From: Saccharina japonica
Taxonomy: Eukaryota > Sar > Phaeophyceae > Laminariales > Laminariaceae
Assembly (NCBI GenBank): GCA_008828725.1
Contig: MEHQ01001039.1
Location: forward strand, 127,146 to 191,145
DNA: 64,000 nucleotides
Direction of reading: 5' to 3'
The position numbers and the translations under genes were made by a program. Below the pieces are notes generated by a model. That model was not told the origin of the DNA and searched no databases. It was given only the letters and a program-made list of their open reading frames with translations. Positions within the stretch are counted from its first letter, which is position 1; each line of letters starts with the position of its first letter. This document shows positions 34,499 through 45,900 of this stretch, piece by piece.

Positions 34499-36127
34499 CT
34501 AGCGCGACAGGTTCAGCCGATGGGAGTCCACCCGCCTGAATTGCGCCAGCATAGCTTCCAGTTCCTTCGCCTCAAGCTCCTCCTGCTGCTCGCCCCTGCT
34601 CTGCCTCTTCTGGCCACCGGGATGAGCACCCCCTTTCCTTGCCCGGGATTTGTCGGGGGAGGCGACAAGGGGCGCGGCACAAGTGATGCCAGGTTCCTGG
34701 GCTGGTACACTGCGACGGCCGTCTCCAATGCCGCCGCCGCCGCCGACACCGACGCCACCGCTGCCGCCCCCACCCCTACCGCTGCCACTGCCGCCAACAG
34801 CAGCATCAACAGTAGCAGCACGTTTTTGTCTGTGCGCGCCACCCCCGCTCGCGCGTTGTTTTCCATGCGAAGAAGCCTTTCCGCCAAGACCGACGCTGCC
34901 AGTCGTTCTGCGTCTTTTCCCCACACCGCGACCAGGAGGCTCCTCTCCCCCCCCGAGCGGATCGGGCTCGTCCCCGTCATCGTCGGATAACCTCCACAGG
35001 CCGGTCGCGCGGGTCTCCTCCTCCTCGTCCTCCGACTCGCCGAACAAGGCACCCAGGTGCCACGACCCCCGAGGCGACTGAGAGCCCGCGCTTTGGTTAG
35101 GGGACGCCGGTTGCCAGGCGACCGCAGGCCGTACTTGTGAGGTCGTTGCCACCGGAACTGTTTGCGGTAGCGGCGGTGGCGGCGGCGGCGGCCCGCGGCT
35201 CACAGGGGCAGAAGACGCTCTTTTCTTCTTTTTGTTGCCGCCCTGAGCAGTGTCTTGGGGGCCCTTGGCTACTACTGCTGAGGCAGCCTCTTCTTCGCCC
35301 GAAAAAGCAACGGGTGGTGTGCTGATGTCTTTGCCCTCTCCATCAAAATCGAAGTGCGACCGCCCCCCCTGCGAGGGCGCGGATGAAGGTTTCGATGTCA
35401 CCGTCGATGGAGGCTTGATGACCCCCTTCCCCTTCCCTTTTTTTTTGCCTCCGACCCCGACCCCCCTCCGTTGGGGCGCCTTCCTTCCCTCCTGGACCCT
35501 TGCTCCGTCTCTCGTCGCCAGGTTTCTCTTCTTGCTTGTTGTCTTCCGACCGTTGCCGGAGGATGACGCGCAAGGCAAACTTACCGGAGTTGACAGAACA
35601 ACCCCGCCCCGAGACTTCCTACTCTTCTTCAAACCCGCTGCCGCAGCAGCAGCTGCAGCACCGCTTCCTCCCGACCGTTTCGGCTTCCGGGTTTCCACCA
35701 CCGAGGCTACCGACGAAGACGCGGACCCGTCGGTAACTTTCTTCAAGTTCGGCGGGGCCTTGATGGCCGGACCTGATCGACGAGCCGGCGTCTTCCCCGA
35801 TTTTTTCGCCGGCGCGGGTACGAGCGAGCGCGACTGCTGTGCCGAATCCGCGGTAGGGCATCCCGCGGCAGGATATCCCGCAGCAGCAACAGCAGCAGCA
35901 GCGGAAGCGGAGGTGGAGGAAGCGCGAGCAACGCCCTCTTGGAGGTTGGAGTCGACACTGCTGTTGCATCCCAGTGCTGCTATCCGTTGGGACGGCTTCC
36001 TGCCCCCACTCCGCGGACCGACGCCACAAGAAGACTGCTTGGTCGGCACGGCGGTGCCGGCCCCGGCCGTGCACGAGACAGGAAGGGTCTGACCATCCAC
36101 ATTTTCCTTGCCTTCTACCGAAGGCAT
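34499..36127 (-). CDS. Disordered basic nuclear protein with KEN box; possible sororin (CDCA5)-like
   Basis: Single exon, 542 residues. The frame extends 28 codons further up to an ATG at 36211, but that part is poly-Pro and Arg-rich; ATG 36127 is preferred because it gives a clean N-terminus with a KEN box (MPSVEGKENV, residues 7-9), the degron read by APC/C-Cdh1. The middle is rich in Ala, Gly, Ser, Pro and Lys, with Lys clusters at 198-201, 228-235 and 299-303, FDF at 259-261, an acidic patch SEDEEEE at 365-371 and KRRR at 404-407. The last 20 or so residues form a helix-like, charged segment ending QFRRVDSHRLNLSR. Vertebrate sororin combines a KEN box, a disordered basic body and a C-terminal helix with an AM-x-A-x-F pattern; here it reads EAMLAQF. 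Sororin protects cohesin from Wapl in the nucleus. That identity is an inference from memory and pattern. The large opposite-strand frame at 35250-36092 is a shadow of GC-rich codons. Confidence 0.75.
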   Translation of the reverse strand: MPSVEGKENVDGQTLPVSCTAGAGTAVPTKQSSCGVGPRSGGRKPSQRIAALGCNSSVDSNLQEGVARASSTSASAAAAVAAAGYPAAGCPTADSAQQSRSLVPAPAKKSGKTPARRSGPAIKAPPNLKKVTDGSASSSVASVVETRKPKRSGGSGAAAAAAAAGLKKSRKSRGGVVLSTPVSLPCASSSGNGRKTTSKKRNLATRDGARVQEGRKAPQRRGVGVGGKKKGKGKGVIKPPSTVTSKPSSAPSQGGRSHFDFDGEGKDISTPPVAFSGEEEAASAVVAKGPQDTAQGGNKKKKRASSAPVSRGPPPPPPPLPQTVPVATTSQVRPAVAWQPASPNQSAGSQSPRGSWHLGALFGESEDEEEETRATGLWRLSDDDGDEPDPLGGGEEPPGRGVGKRRRTTGSVGLGGKASSHGKQRASGGGAHRQKRAATVDAAVGGSGSGRGGGGSGGVGVGGGGGIGDGRRSVPAQEPGITCAAPLVASPDKSRARKGGAHPGGQKRQSRGEQQEELEAKELEAMLAQFRRVDSHRLNLSR

Positions 36128-39100
36128 GGTCTGGAGAGGGGCGCAGGATCGGCGAGGGCGAGGGGTGGTGGACGAGAGAGGGGAGGGGGGGGGGGGGGGA
36201 GGTTTTCGCAAGCAGTACGAGTACGTAGTGCGATATACTTCAAGGTTGCTTCAAGGTCTGTCATGTGATCATGTGTCATGTACCCAGGTATGAAATGTAT
36301 GCACTCGATGCCAACTTCTATACGAGTACGAGCACCTTGAAAACAGAGAGAAAGGCCCACGGGACTCGAGGAATTGCAGACGAAAATGAATTCGTGGAGA
36401 TTGTGGCGAAGCCTTAAAAGGTTTTGTGGCACAGCAATTGATAAAAGGCGGACTGCTGCTATGGTGAACTTCGTTTTAGGATCTGGTACAAGGTAGCACC
36501 GTCTACTCGTACCTATATACAGAGCTGCCGCTGCTGTGTACTCGTACGGTACGCAACGAGCACCGAAAAACTCTCACCAAATAGCCAACGGGGGGCGAAT
36601 TTGTCAATCAACGAAAAAGTCTCACCTTTCGCGCGTTTTCACGAAGCTCGATCTGGGTTACCAAAAGTCGTCGAGAAACTCTGGCGCAACACTAACGGCT
36701 GGTGCTGGGCGTTTCCCGCGATATGGACAAGGGCGGTGTCAGCTGTGCGCGGGGCTGCCTGGCCGCGCCGGCAGGCAAACTTCAAACACCCAGCAGCCAG
36801 CAGCAGCCCCGGCTAATAACGCCCCCGCAAAAGGTGGAACTCCAAAATTAAAAAATGTTGGGCAGAAAAAGAGAAAAGATCTACGAGTCGAGGGCGATGT
36901 AGTGTGTCCAGTACGAGTTGCGACGGAACTGGCTCACGAGGAACATGCACAGGTGCGACGGGCACAAAATATAATGCTAGGTCGGGTGTGATGGAGCAAA
37001 CTCAACGAGGAAAGCCCAGCACAGCAGCAGGAAACAAAAATCTGCGGTATACTTGTTCTGCTGGTGAAACTCATGTTATTTTGAAAGTTGATGATCGGGC
37101 GAGGATCAATCTTGGAAGAGCGAGCGTTCGTGTATCCATCGTTTATGGCTTCGGTAGCTTTTAGCGCTAAGGTCTAGAGCCAGGCTGCTGTTCTACCGCA
37201 AACAGAGAGATGAGTCGTCGAGACAGACGACCCTCCCGATCAGAATCATCATCACGTCGATGTGACAGCCACGAACGCCCAGATTCCAACAGCTGAAGAA
37301 GCTTTCTACAGCAGCAGCAGCAGCAGTGTCTGTAATCAGTTTTGTACAGCCAGCTACGTACGATGCCAGCCCCTGGTGCACACGTGCACACCCGCAGAAC
37401 ACAGCAGCACCCACCAGAGCATCACGGCCGCATGCATGTGATCATGTGGTCAGATTCTGCTGCTCTGATGTACATTCGCCCCTCGAAGTTCATGAGACTA
37501 GCGACAAGAGCTATTCTACGTACGATAGTACAGCAGTAGTACCTGTGCTACTACTGCAGTACAGTACCGCATTCAGTATCATAGGAGTGTAGTGGTACTA
37601 CTACTGCTGTCAATGCTGGACCAGCACCTTACCTTTGCGTGCCACCAACACTGCTGTTGCTGTACGAGTTCGAGTAGCTACTGCTTCAATTTTTCCTCCT
37701 GCTGTTTTTTCGATCGTGCATGCGACGGTTGGTTGCATGCTTTTGCCCTCTGTGATATTCACAACTCGAATACGCACGCCCGCCGTGCAGTGTGTGCGGG
37801 TGTGTGGGCATTTATTTTTTGTGGTACGTAATTACAGTAATTGTCAACGGTATCAAGACGGCATTTATTTATTAATAGTTGTTTCTACATCAACCGTTCC
37901 TCCTGCACTGCACATGCGTTCGTACAGAGTACAGAGTGCAGCACGTGTCTCGTAGAGCAAGTATAGCTCTGTGCATTGCTGCTGGTGACGCTGTGGTTAT
38001 AATGTCATAATGCTTCAATGGGTTGGTTGGGTCGAATTGAGGACTCTGTATACGCACAGCAACAGTACGCTCCTCGGGAACAACCATGTATCTGCTTTTT
38101 CCTACGAGTACGGGTAGTATCACTCACTTTTGTATTCGAAGTATACCGTACGCACAGGTGGAATGGTTCTCGCTTCCGCTTGCTGCACATTTTTTGCCGC
38201 CGTTCAAAGGCACCGGGGTGCCGTTCTTTTCTCATGTCCCAGTTGGTTCCTCGACGCCCGTATCGTCGTCCCTAAAAGCGACGGCCATATATATATACAT
38301 ACGTAGGCCTTCGATCATGCAGGGCTCGCTCGAAACTACGTCGATCCCCCCCCCCCCCCCCCGGCTTTGAGAGTCTGCGTTTCACCGGGCAGACATATAC
38401 GAAGTACTCGTATGTGAACAGTAGTCGGCAGGTAGGTGTACTGAGGGCTACCGACAGCGAATGTATGCAGCTACTCCTATTTTATCATGTTTTCTGTTGT
38501 CAAAGATTTCTAACGCAAAGAAGCCTTGCTCGGTGCCCAAGCCCGTGCGGTCGCGTCTCTTCATCCGTGGGATGGGCATGTAATATACTGTAGATATATA
38601 GATAGACAGATAGATAGATAGATATGCTTCGAAGTATATGTTTTAGTTGGCGTATTAACCTGGAGCGCTTCGTCTTTGGCGACGGGTATTCGCCAGTGGT
38701 GTACTGTAGACCATGATCATCTCGGCCAAGAGGGCTCAAGAGACTGGACTTCGACAGTCCATGCGAGCCTTGATTTTCACTGAGCGGGGTCGGTGTGCCG
38801 TGACCAGAGTTGCGACGGCACAGGCCACCCTTGGGACCTCGCTCAACAACCCAGCCAGACCGGGCCTCGTGCTCGTGCGGCACTGCTGAAATAATCAGCT
38901 GACCGATCGAAAGAGTCACCACGCGGCCACCTTATTCTTCGCTGCGGCAGCTGGTTGTTTGTTTTCACGAGGTGGTTCGACCGGTTGAACGGCAATAATA
39001 GGGCTCCGTTGTTGGCCAGGGTTCACTAGATCGGTTGAACGGTATACCGTATCATAGAACCCTGTGATCGGCGTGGCTTCAACGGCTGCTGCAACGGAAC

Positions 39101-42100
39101 GGCAGCCTTTTCGGGAAGCCGCTCGATAGGGTCGCGTGTAAACAATCGCTTTCGTGCAGCGGTTGACCTTTTAAAGCATTCGTTTGTTTCTTCAGTCAGC
39201 CAACAAACTGACCGGCGGCGCCGGTTGATCGTAACTGGCGGCGCTTGCAGCAAGTACATATCATATCATGTTGCCGATATGGCAGCAGTGTGTGTTGTAG
39301 GTTTCCTACACAATCTAAACGACCGGGCAGTTCATGTCCCCGTCGTTGCATAGTTTTTTTTTGTTTTCCGACTAAGTTCGTTCGTATAGCCAGAGTCGCT
39401 GTGACATCCTACGTCTGGATGCGTCTCTGAACCACTCAATCGAGACGGTTATTACCGTATGTATGGCTTGCAATGACCGGCACCAGAGCGGTACGTAGCG
39501 GACCCTCGGATGTCTTTAAATAATCACTGTGGACAGGGCTGACCCCTTGGATCTTTTTTTTTTGTGTGACTATTTTAGACAGAGGCGTGGTTGGGTGTGA
39601 GCCAGTGTCGACTGGCCTCCGTATCCACAAGCTCGCCCAACCGATGGATAGGACCGTACGTGCGGCCGGTATCGGCGCAGTAGCCATCCTTGGTCGGAAA
39701 GCTACGTACCGTATGGTAATCGACAGGGTTACGCGGGATATGATAGTGTCCCTACAGCAGTTAGGTTTTTACGCCACGCCCTTTTCGGCTACTGCAGCGG
39801 TCCTATCTCGAACCCAATCGCCGGCCGCCCGTTACCGACTTGGCCTGACCAAGGAGTTAGAACTCCCCCCACGTTTTTGGGGACTCATTACTTAGAAACA
39901 GACTGGGGTCAAGTTTACAGTATGGTAATTGGGATAGCAGGGAACTGCTGTGTTACGTGCCTGGTTGGGTCATATTGTTTTCTAGTCAGTTTTCGATCAA
40001 CTCTACGTAGCAAGCGTAACTTCGGGTCAGCGGTAGGCTGTCACCCTTCTTTGCTGGGCGTTGCGCTGGGGTTTGAATCTCGGCTGGCGTAGAGTTTTTA
40101 TAGAATAATTCGCAGGCACTAGGGTAGAGGTGCATCACGTTTTTTTCTGAGGGTGGCCACGTGAATTTTCGTATAGATATGGAAGGGGGGTATATTTAAT
40201 TAATTTAGCGAAAGAGGGGAAATCGTGTAGGGGCCGCCAACTGATTTCCTAAGAGTTTTTTTTAGCGCGATAAGTGGAGGATCGAGAGGAGGCATGACAT
40301 ACGCAAGGAGGAAGGAAGGCAGGAAGCCGGTACCCCGAAGGACAGCATTGAGGCAAGGCTGTGAGCAGACCACAAACAGGAGCAAAACTCGATGCAAATC
40401 AACGACAGTCGGAACGCTGAACCCTATATACGAAAATGAAGGCATGTACCTGGGAGGAGAAAGGACGACATCTGTGACCACGGCTTACTGTCCAGAAGGC
40501 CGCTGAAGGTAAAACACTCATTAACTACAAATTGTGTTAGTATCGCAATCGAAGGAGTATCATTCGCGTTGCTAGTCTCCAGTCCCAAACGATTGAATTA
40601 ATGTCATTTTCGGGGAAAGGATGGTAGCCTGACAATTGCCATGACCAGAGTATCCAAGGTAAAACGACGGCAACCGTCGTGGACAAGAGCACCCGGATAC
40701 AGTACAGACTGGAGAACAGAACTGGAAAGTAAAAGTGATGATCCAAAGCAATAAACAAAAAAGCCACGGTGATCAGTTATCACGTCGAACTCAAGGCCCG
40801 GTGCATTGGATGCGTCTTGTCATACGAGGGGTGATATAGCAGTACCAACATCGAAACTATCCGTTGTGTACGTTAAATGCCTGCCATGGGCCACATCATA
40901 AGCCGATCCCTGCGCGAGCTTGATAACCCTCGCGTACACATAACTGCACGCAGAGCTCGACCCGTGCGGATGTAGGATGGTGGCAGATTCGATGGCATTT
41001 CTACTGAAACCTAAATATACAGGCGTACAAAGGTAACAAACGCCTTTCGTAGAGCGCTGTTGCAGCGAAGAAGCGTATCCGATAGACAAAAAGGTCAGGA
41101 GTGTTGCGGTCAGCGCGGGTAATCCACTCTAAACACCCGACGTAGTAGTGAAGCTATCGCTGAACATTGTATTGACAGGGCTACCCAAAGGCAGAAACCC
41201 ATATCCGGGAGGGTCTCGCCACCGCGTGTTGCGCCAGCTGGGTATTGGTGCCGTTCCGAATCAGTAATTATGCTCGGTGGTGCGCATAAGAAAGTGATAC
41301 AGCTAATGAAATCATGTTAACGTATGATAATTGCCCCCCCCCCTTTCGCTACTCCTCAGATTAACCGTTCAGCACATAGATACTTCTACACTTATCTTCT
41401 AGACACGTCGGGAAAAAACGAGTCCAAACCAATTCGAGGACCGGAGGCAACTCAAGAATAATCCACGTCACCCAGCGCACCTGGCAAGGCGTGGGCGCGC
41501 ACTGTCCCCTTATGGTTCAAGTTTACTGTAGTGGCATGCCAGGTATACTTGAGAAGTGTGCGTATTAGGTTTACTTGTGAAGTACCGGTATATATCTTGA
41601 CGAAAAAAAAGGGCGACATAAGTGAAAATCACTGATACTATTTATAGTCGACATTGCCTTCGACCCACTCGAACGTTGTTTGACGTGGGACATATACAAA
41701 CATAACTGTAGGGTACATAAACTGCAACCGCGAACACGGTTTCCACGGCGAGCGCAGCTCGTCCGTTGCCCTCCTCACGTTAGGTGCAGAGCACGAGGTA
41801 GACATTTTATGTCGGAAAAATAAAGAAACAAAAAAAGTTGCTGGTAATCTTTCCTCTTCTATCTATCGTTTACCTAAATCAACGTGATCCCTAAACTACA
41901 GCAGCACAACAGCTGCAGCATGAATAGCACCGAGAAAAGAAAATACGCTCTGGTGCCCGCGTTTTCGACATGCAAGACGCCACCGCCCGATCTCCATTGA
42001 GTAGTTTACACAGGTGCCGTACGTATTCATTTCCAGCGTAGGCTGGCTCATCCTATCTGACAATGGTGCATAATCTACCGCACTCGAGGAGCGATGCTTC

Positions 42101-42987
42101 AATAAAAACCAACGAAACAGACACCACGGTGCACGCTAAGGCCAGCCGCGTTTCGCCCCCCCCTAGGTACTCACCAGAGAACGACATTCGAAAACTGCGG
42201 GCACGAAATGTCTTTCTCTCTCGACGCGAAAACAAAGAAATAGAGTGTTCAAGCTTCGGACTCAGAAGGGGCTGACGCTGGGATACATACATCAAATATG
42301 ACCAAGTGTTATGATTTGTGGTGTGTACCCCTGCGGCAAGTGCTCTCGGGCCGACTTTTGGCTCGTTTCCCCGTTTGCGTCCGCGTGCTTTGGGAACACG
42401 AGACGTATGACCTCCGCGTGCTTTAGGAGCACGAGACGGGTGGCCTGCATAGCGTTGCCTCTCGTCTACCTCAGCAGGCAGCCCACAAGCTCAAGCGCAT
42501 GTTGATTTTCTCATGATTTGAGTTCTTCGTGTATTCAACAAGGTCGCCAATAACTTCTACTTTTTTTGTGCTCCAATCGAGCAGTGACAAATTCCGAGAT
42601 TCTTCCGCACCTTGACCTTTTCAAGGCGCACAACCGAAACGGTTCGAAATGGGCGACTCTGTTGAAGAAAAAAAAAAAAAAACGCCGCCGTTCGGAAGCC
42701 TTACACCCGAAACCAATTTCAATTCAAAGCCAAAAAGGGGACGAAGCCCTTCTGGTCGAACGCCTTGATTCATGTTACCTCAAACCAACCCAACAGTACC
42801 AACAGGGATGTACACACGCCTTTCGGCCCCCAAAAGCAGCCGTTTATTGGTCTCTACTACATGGCCGCAGAGCGAGATCCTTACGCGAGGCACATCCCCT
42901 ACTAACACACGGGCGTTCATCTACCTTCCGCCAATTTCACATGCGGCCGACGTCGGCCGGGACAGGCATCTCGGGCGAAGCCTATCT
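36128..42987. other. Long intergenic region between two minus-strand genes
   Basis: It holds the 5' region of the KEN-box gene on the left and the 3' UTR of the CGLD27 gene on the right. I found no family-level match. Open frames at 36536-36991 (+), 38500-38922 (-), 39566-39895 (+) and 40820-41089 (-) lack recognisable motifs. The stretch at 39845-39915 is related to 12585-12660 on the other strand, so a dispersed element is present there. At 38940-39050 there are repeats of CGGTTGAACGG. A degraded T-arm-like sequence (GGGTTTGAATCTCGG) lies at 40070. C runs occur at 38347-38362 and 41334-41343, and GTAC- or CTGTA-type words are common. Confidence 0.5.
39566..39895 (+). other. Unassigned 109-codon open frame
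   Basis: The peptide contains VAILGRKATYRMVIDRVTRD and is not low-complexity, but I do not recognise it. Its end overlaps the segment shared with 12585-12660 (minus), where another frame reads [15 protein letters not shown]; here the next frame reads GTHYLETDWGQVY. This hints at a shared coding element now in pieces. Confidence 0.2.
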
Positions 42988-45900
42988 CTAGTCACAGAGG
43001 CCGCCTCCCGCCATGGCCTGGTAGTAGCGCGACTCGCAATAGACGGGTCTGTTGGTGCCTTTCGCCGCAGCCTGCGAGGAGAGCGGGACGGAGGTCAACG
43101 AACCGTTGTGAGTTGCGCCATATGACAGATACCAGGTAGAGGAAAACAACATTGTGTGTTCATCTCCAAAAATACACTGTAGATTAGGACAACAACATGG
43201 TGCAGTCATCTCCAAAAATATACCAACTTCGTTTGCTATACGAGTCACAGTCTCTCATGCCGTTGACGTCCTCTGGGTGAGCACAACTAACCCCGCACCG
43301 GCCACCATAGGTTTCGACGCAGCCTGGGTGGCGACTGAGCGCGGACAGCCCAGCCCCCAAGAGAAACAGCACGGAAACTAAATAAATTAACGCACCTTCT
43401 TGGCAGCTTCGTTCGCCATGTCGTCGTCGCCCTTGAGGGTGCTGAGGTATGTATCGTCCAGCATGGCGTAAGGGTCATCCGGCACTACTACCTTGAATCC
43501 CACCACGGTCAGCACGAATCCCACCCCGATCGCGGCGAGCATTCTGCTTTCACGAAAAATAAATCGGAAGCAAGGTGAAGGAGGGAGGGAGGGAGGGAGG
43601 GAGGGAGGGAGGGAGGGGGGGGCGGAGGGCAAGGATTGGTGGTGGCAGCGGTGGCGGCAAGAGGAAACTTACATGACAGACTTCGCCAATTTGTGCACAA
43701 GACAAAAAGGGGTGCAGGTGTTCGAGGTCGCCAAAAGATTGTCACACCCAAAACAATAAACGCCAATTTTTCATTCATACAAAGCCATTTTATCTGGTGC
43801 ATGCACGTGTTTTTTTTGCGATAGAGGGCGTCACCAAAAGCATTGTTCCGAGGATCGAGTACAGGTACGCGTGGGGTTGCATCCGCCGGTCCGCTTTTCT
43901 CGCGCGAGTCATACTTAACTGGAGGGGCGAGCCGCGCCTCGGAACGGAGCCGTTGCTACTACCGACCCACCAGCGAACCGTCCCCCGCGGACTCTGTTCC
44001 GGGCGAACCTTAACGTCGCAGAAACTATAGTAACTAGACGGGAAATGTAGTAAAACGTCAAAATACATTATCGCTGCTGTACTCGAAAAAATCCTCGGCT
44101 ATATGTGCTCCCTGTCTGTAGCAGAAGGACGACGTTCCACGAGCGACAAACCGAGGCATGCCCAGCTCTGATATTGATTGGGCTTCAGCGCCTCATCATA
44201 GCAAGGAGGCCACCTCCAGTCCACGGGGTCCATGGACTTTCGTCTGCTTTGTCGCAAAACCATTCGCATCGAGCGGCGTACTTCACGGGATACACACAGA
44301 CACACACTGGCATCTTAGAGAATGCCGCGGCGATTACACGTGGTCATGCGAGGGCCAACAACGGGATGGTAGTGCTTCCACGGTTCCACTCACGCTTTGA
44401 GGCGATCAAGCGCCGGCTTGACTTCGTAATTGTTGAGCATTTCGTCCCTCGCCCGAATGTCCGGCGGCTTGTACCACTCGCTTCCATCATACCAACCTGC
44501 CACATGAACGCAGGGACATGCACACCACCAGCGCGCACGGTCAGGAGTACGGCACCGGAGAGGCCATGGTGAGTGAGGGGCGGCAATACGGTTGCATGGT
44601 GATGCATGGATTGTGCCGACGAAGCATATCGAAACCCTGTGCACGGCAATTGACACCGGCGTGGATCGAGCGATTTTCTTTGAGGTCAAACTCGAGAGAT
44701 GCAATTTCAGCTCGAGCGCACCAAGCTGGAGCTAATGGTTCAAGCAGATGCCTGGTGCCTACCTTGTATGTACTAATCAACACAATCATCCCCATGTCAT
44801 TTGCTACTAGGGCGTATACGGAGTTTGACACCGAAGAACACCGTTTATTACGACAGTGCTGGACTCGTGCGTATAGGTGAACCTTAAGACACGGACAAGT
44901 GTCGGGGCATGCCGGCACAGGTGACGGACAGCCATACGTAGGAACACACAAAGCGGAGGCAGGCACACGAGAGGGTGGCGAAAATTCAACAAAAACGGCA
45001 AGGCAAGCAAGCGCGTTGCCTTCATTTTTCCGAATGCGCAGGCATTCAGATCCAATCCCAAGCTAAACCGACCGCAGCGGACGGCCGTTGACTGTGACTT
45101 CAGTGCCGAATGAACCGACAGTCAGACCCACCCCCCACGATAAAACCGACCACAAGCAGACGGTCGTGACAGCTCATGAAACGAAACAAAAAAAAAAACG
45201 CACCTGACTCCTCGTACTCCACAACTTCCGCGTCGAGGCGGATGGAAACGTAGCTCCAGCCGCTGTACAGCCGTACCACCACCGCTGCAGCAGGACGATT
45301 TGTTTTGAGCGAGGCAAAAGGGGCCCTGTCATCAATCACCCCACGCATGGTCGTTGTACGATGAGAAAAAAAGCCGCAAAACGAAGCATCGATATATCCC
45401 GCGCCGGCGGCAGGCATACATACCTTTGACTTGATACTCGAGCGTGCGCGAGCAAGCGGAGGATATGGAAGATCGCGACCCCAGTCTCCTAAATACGGCG
45501 GCATACTTCGCATTGCCGCACGGGCGCGGTGACACTACATGAAAAGCTATTAGCTTTAGCGGCGTGATTGCTGTTTGCATGTGATTGTTGCTTGCATGTG
45601 GTCGGGCCAACGGCGCAACGCCGAGCGGGATGACGACTATCGAAGGGCGCCGCAGCAGTACGCCTGCGCCCGCTTTCGCAGCCTTCCTCAGCCAGTGCCA
45701 GTGTGCTTTGCGACCTTGACGTTATGATTTAGCGACGACGTGGCTTGGCTCACCGAGAAGTACGCCCAGCGCGCCCACATTTGCTGACAGCAGCGCCTCG
45801 GGCAGTTGATTCGGGAACGTCGTCGTACCGATGGGAACGCTGAAGTATTCGGTCACAAAGCAAAAAACAAGGGAACGGGTTGCTGTTACGACGGGACACA

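Noticed and set aside
35250-36092. 280-codon plus-strand frame opposite the KEN-box gene
   Set aside because: It mirrors a GC-rich, Ala/Gly/Arg-rich gene on the other strand, where stops are rare. Its peptide is poly-Ala, Pro and Arg without any motif, while the minus frame has a KEN box and a sensible C-terminus.
40060-40100. tRNA gene with a T-arm-like GGGTTTGAATCTCGG followed by a T run
   Set aside because: The conserved C of the T-loop is T, the stems do not pair well and no D-arm or anticodon arm lies upstream.
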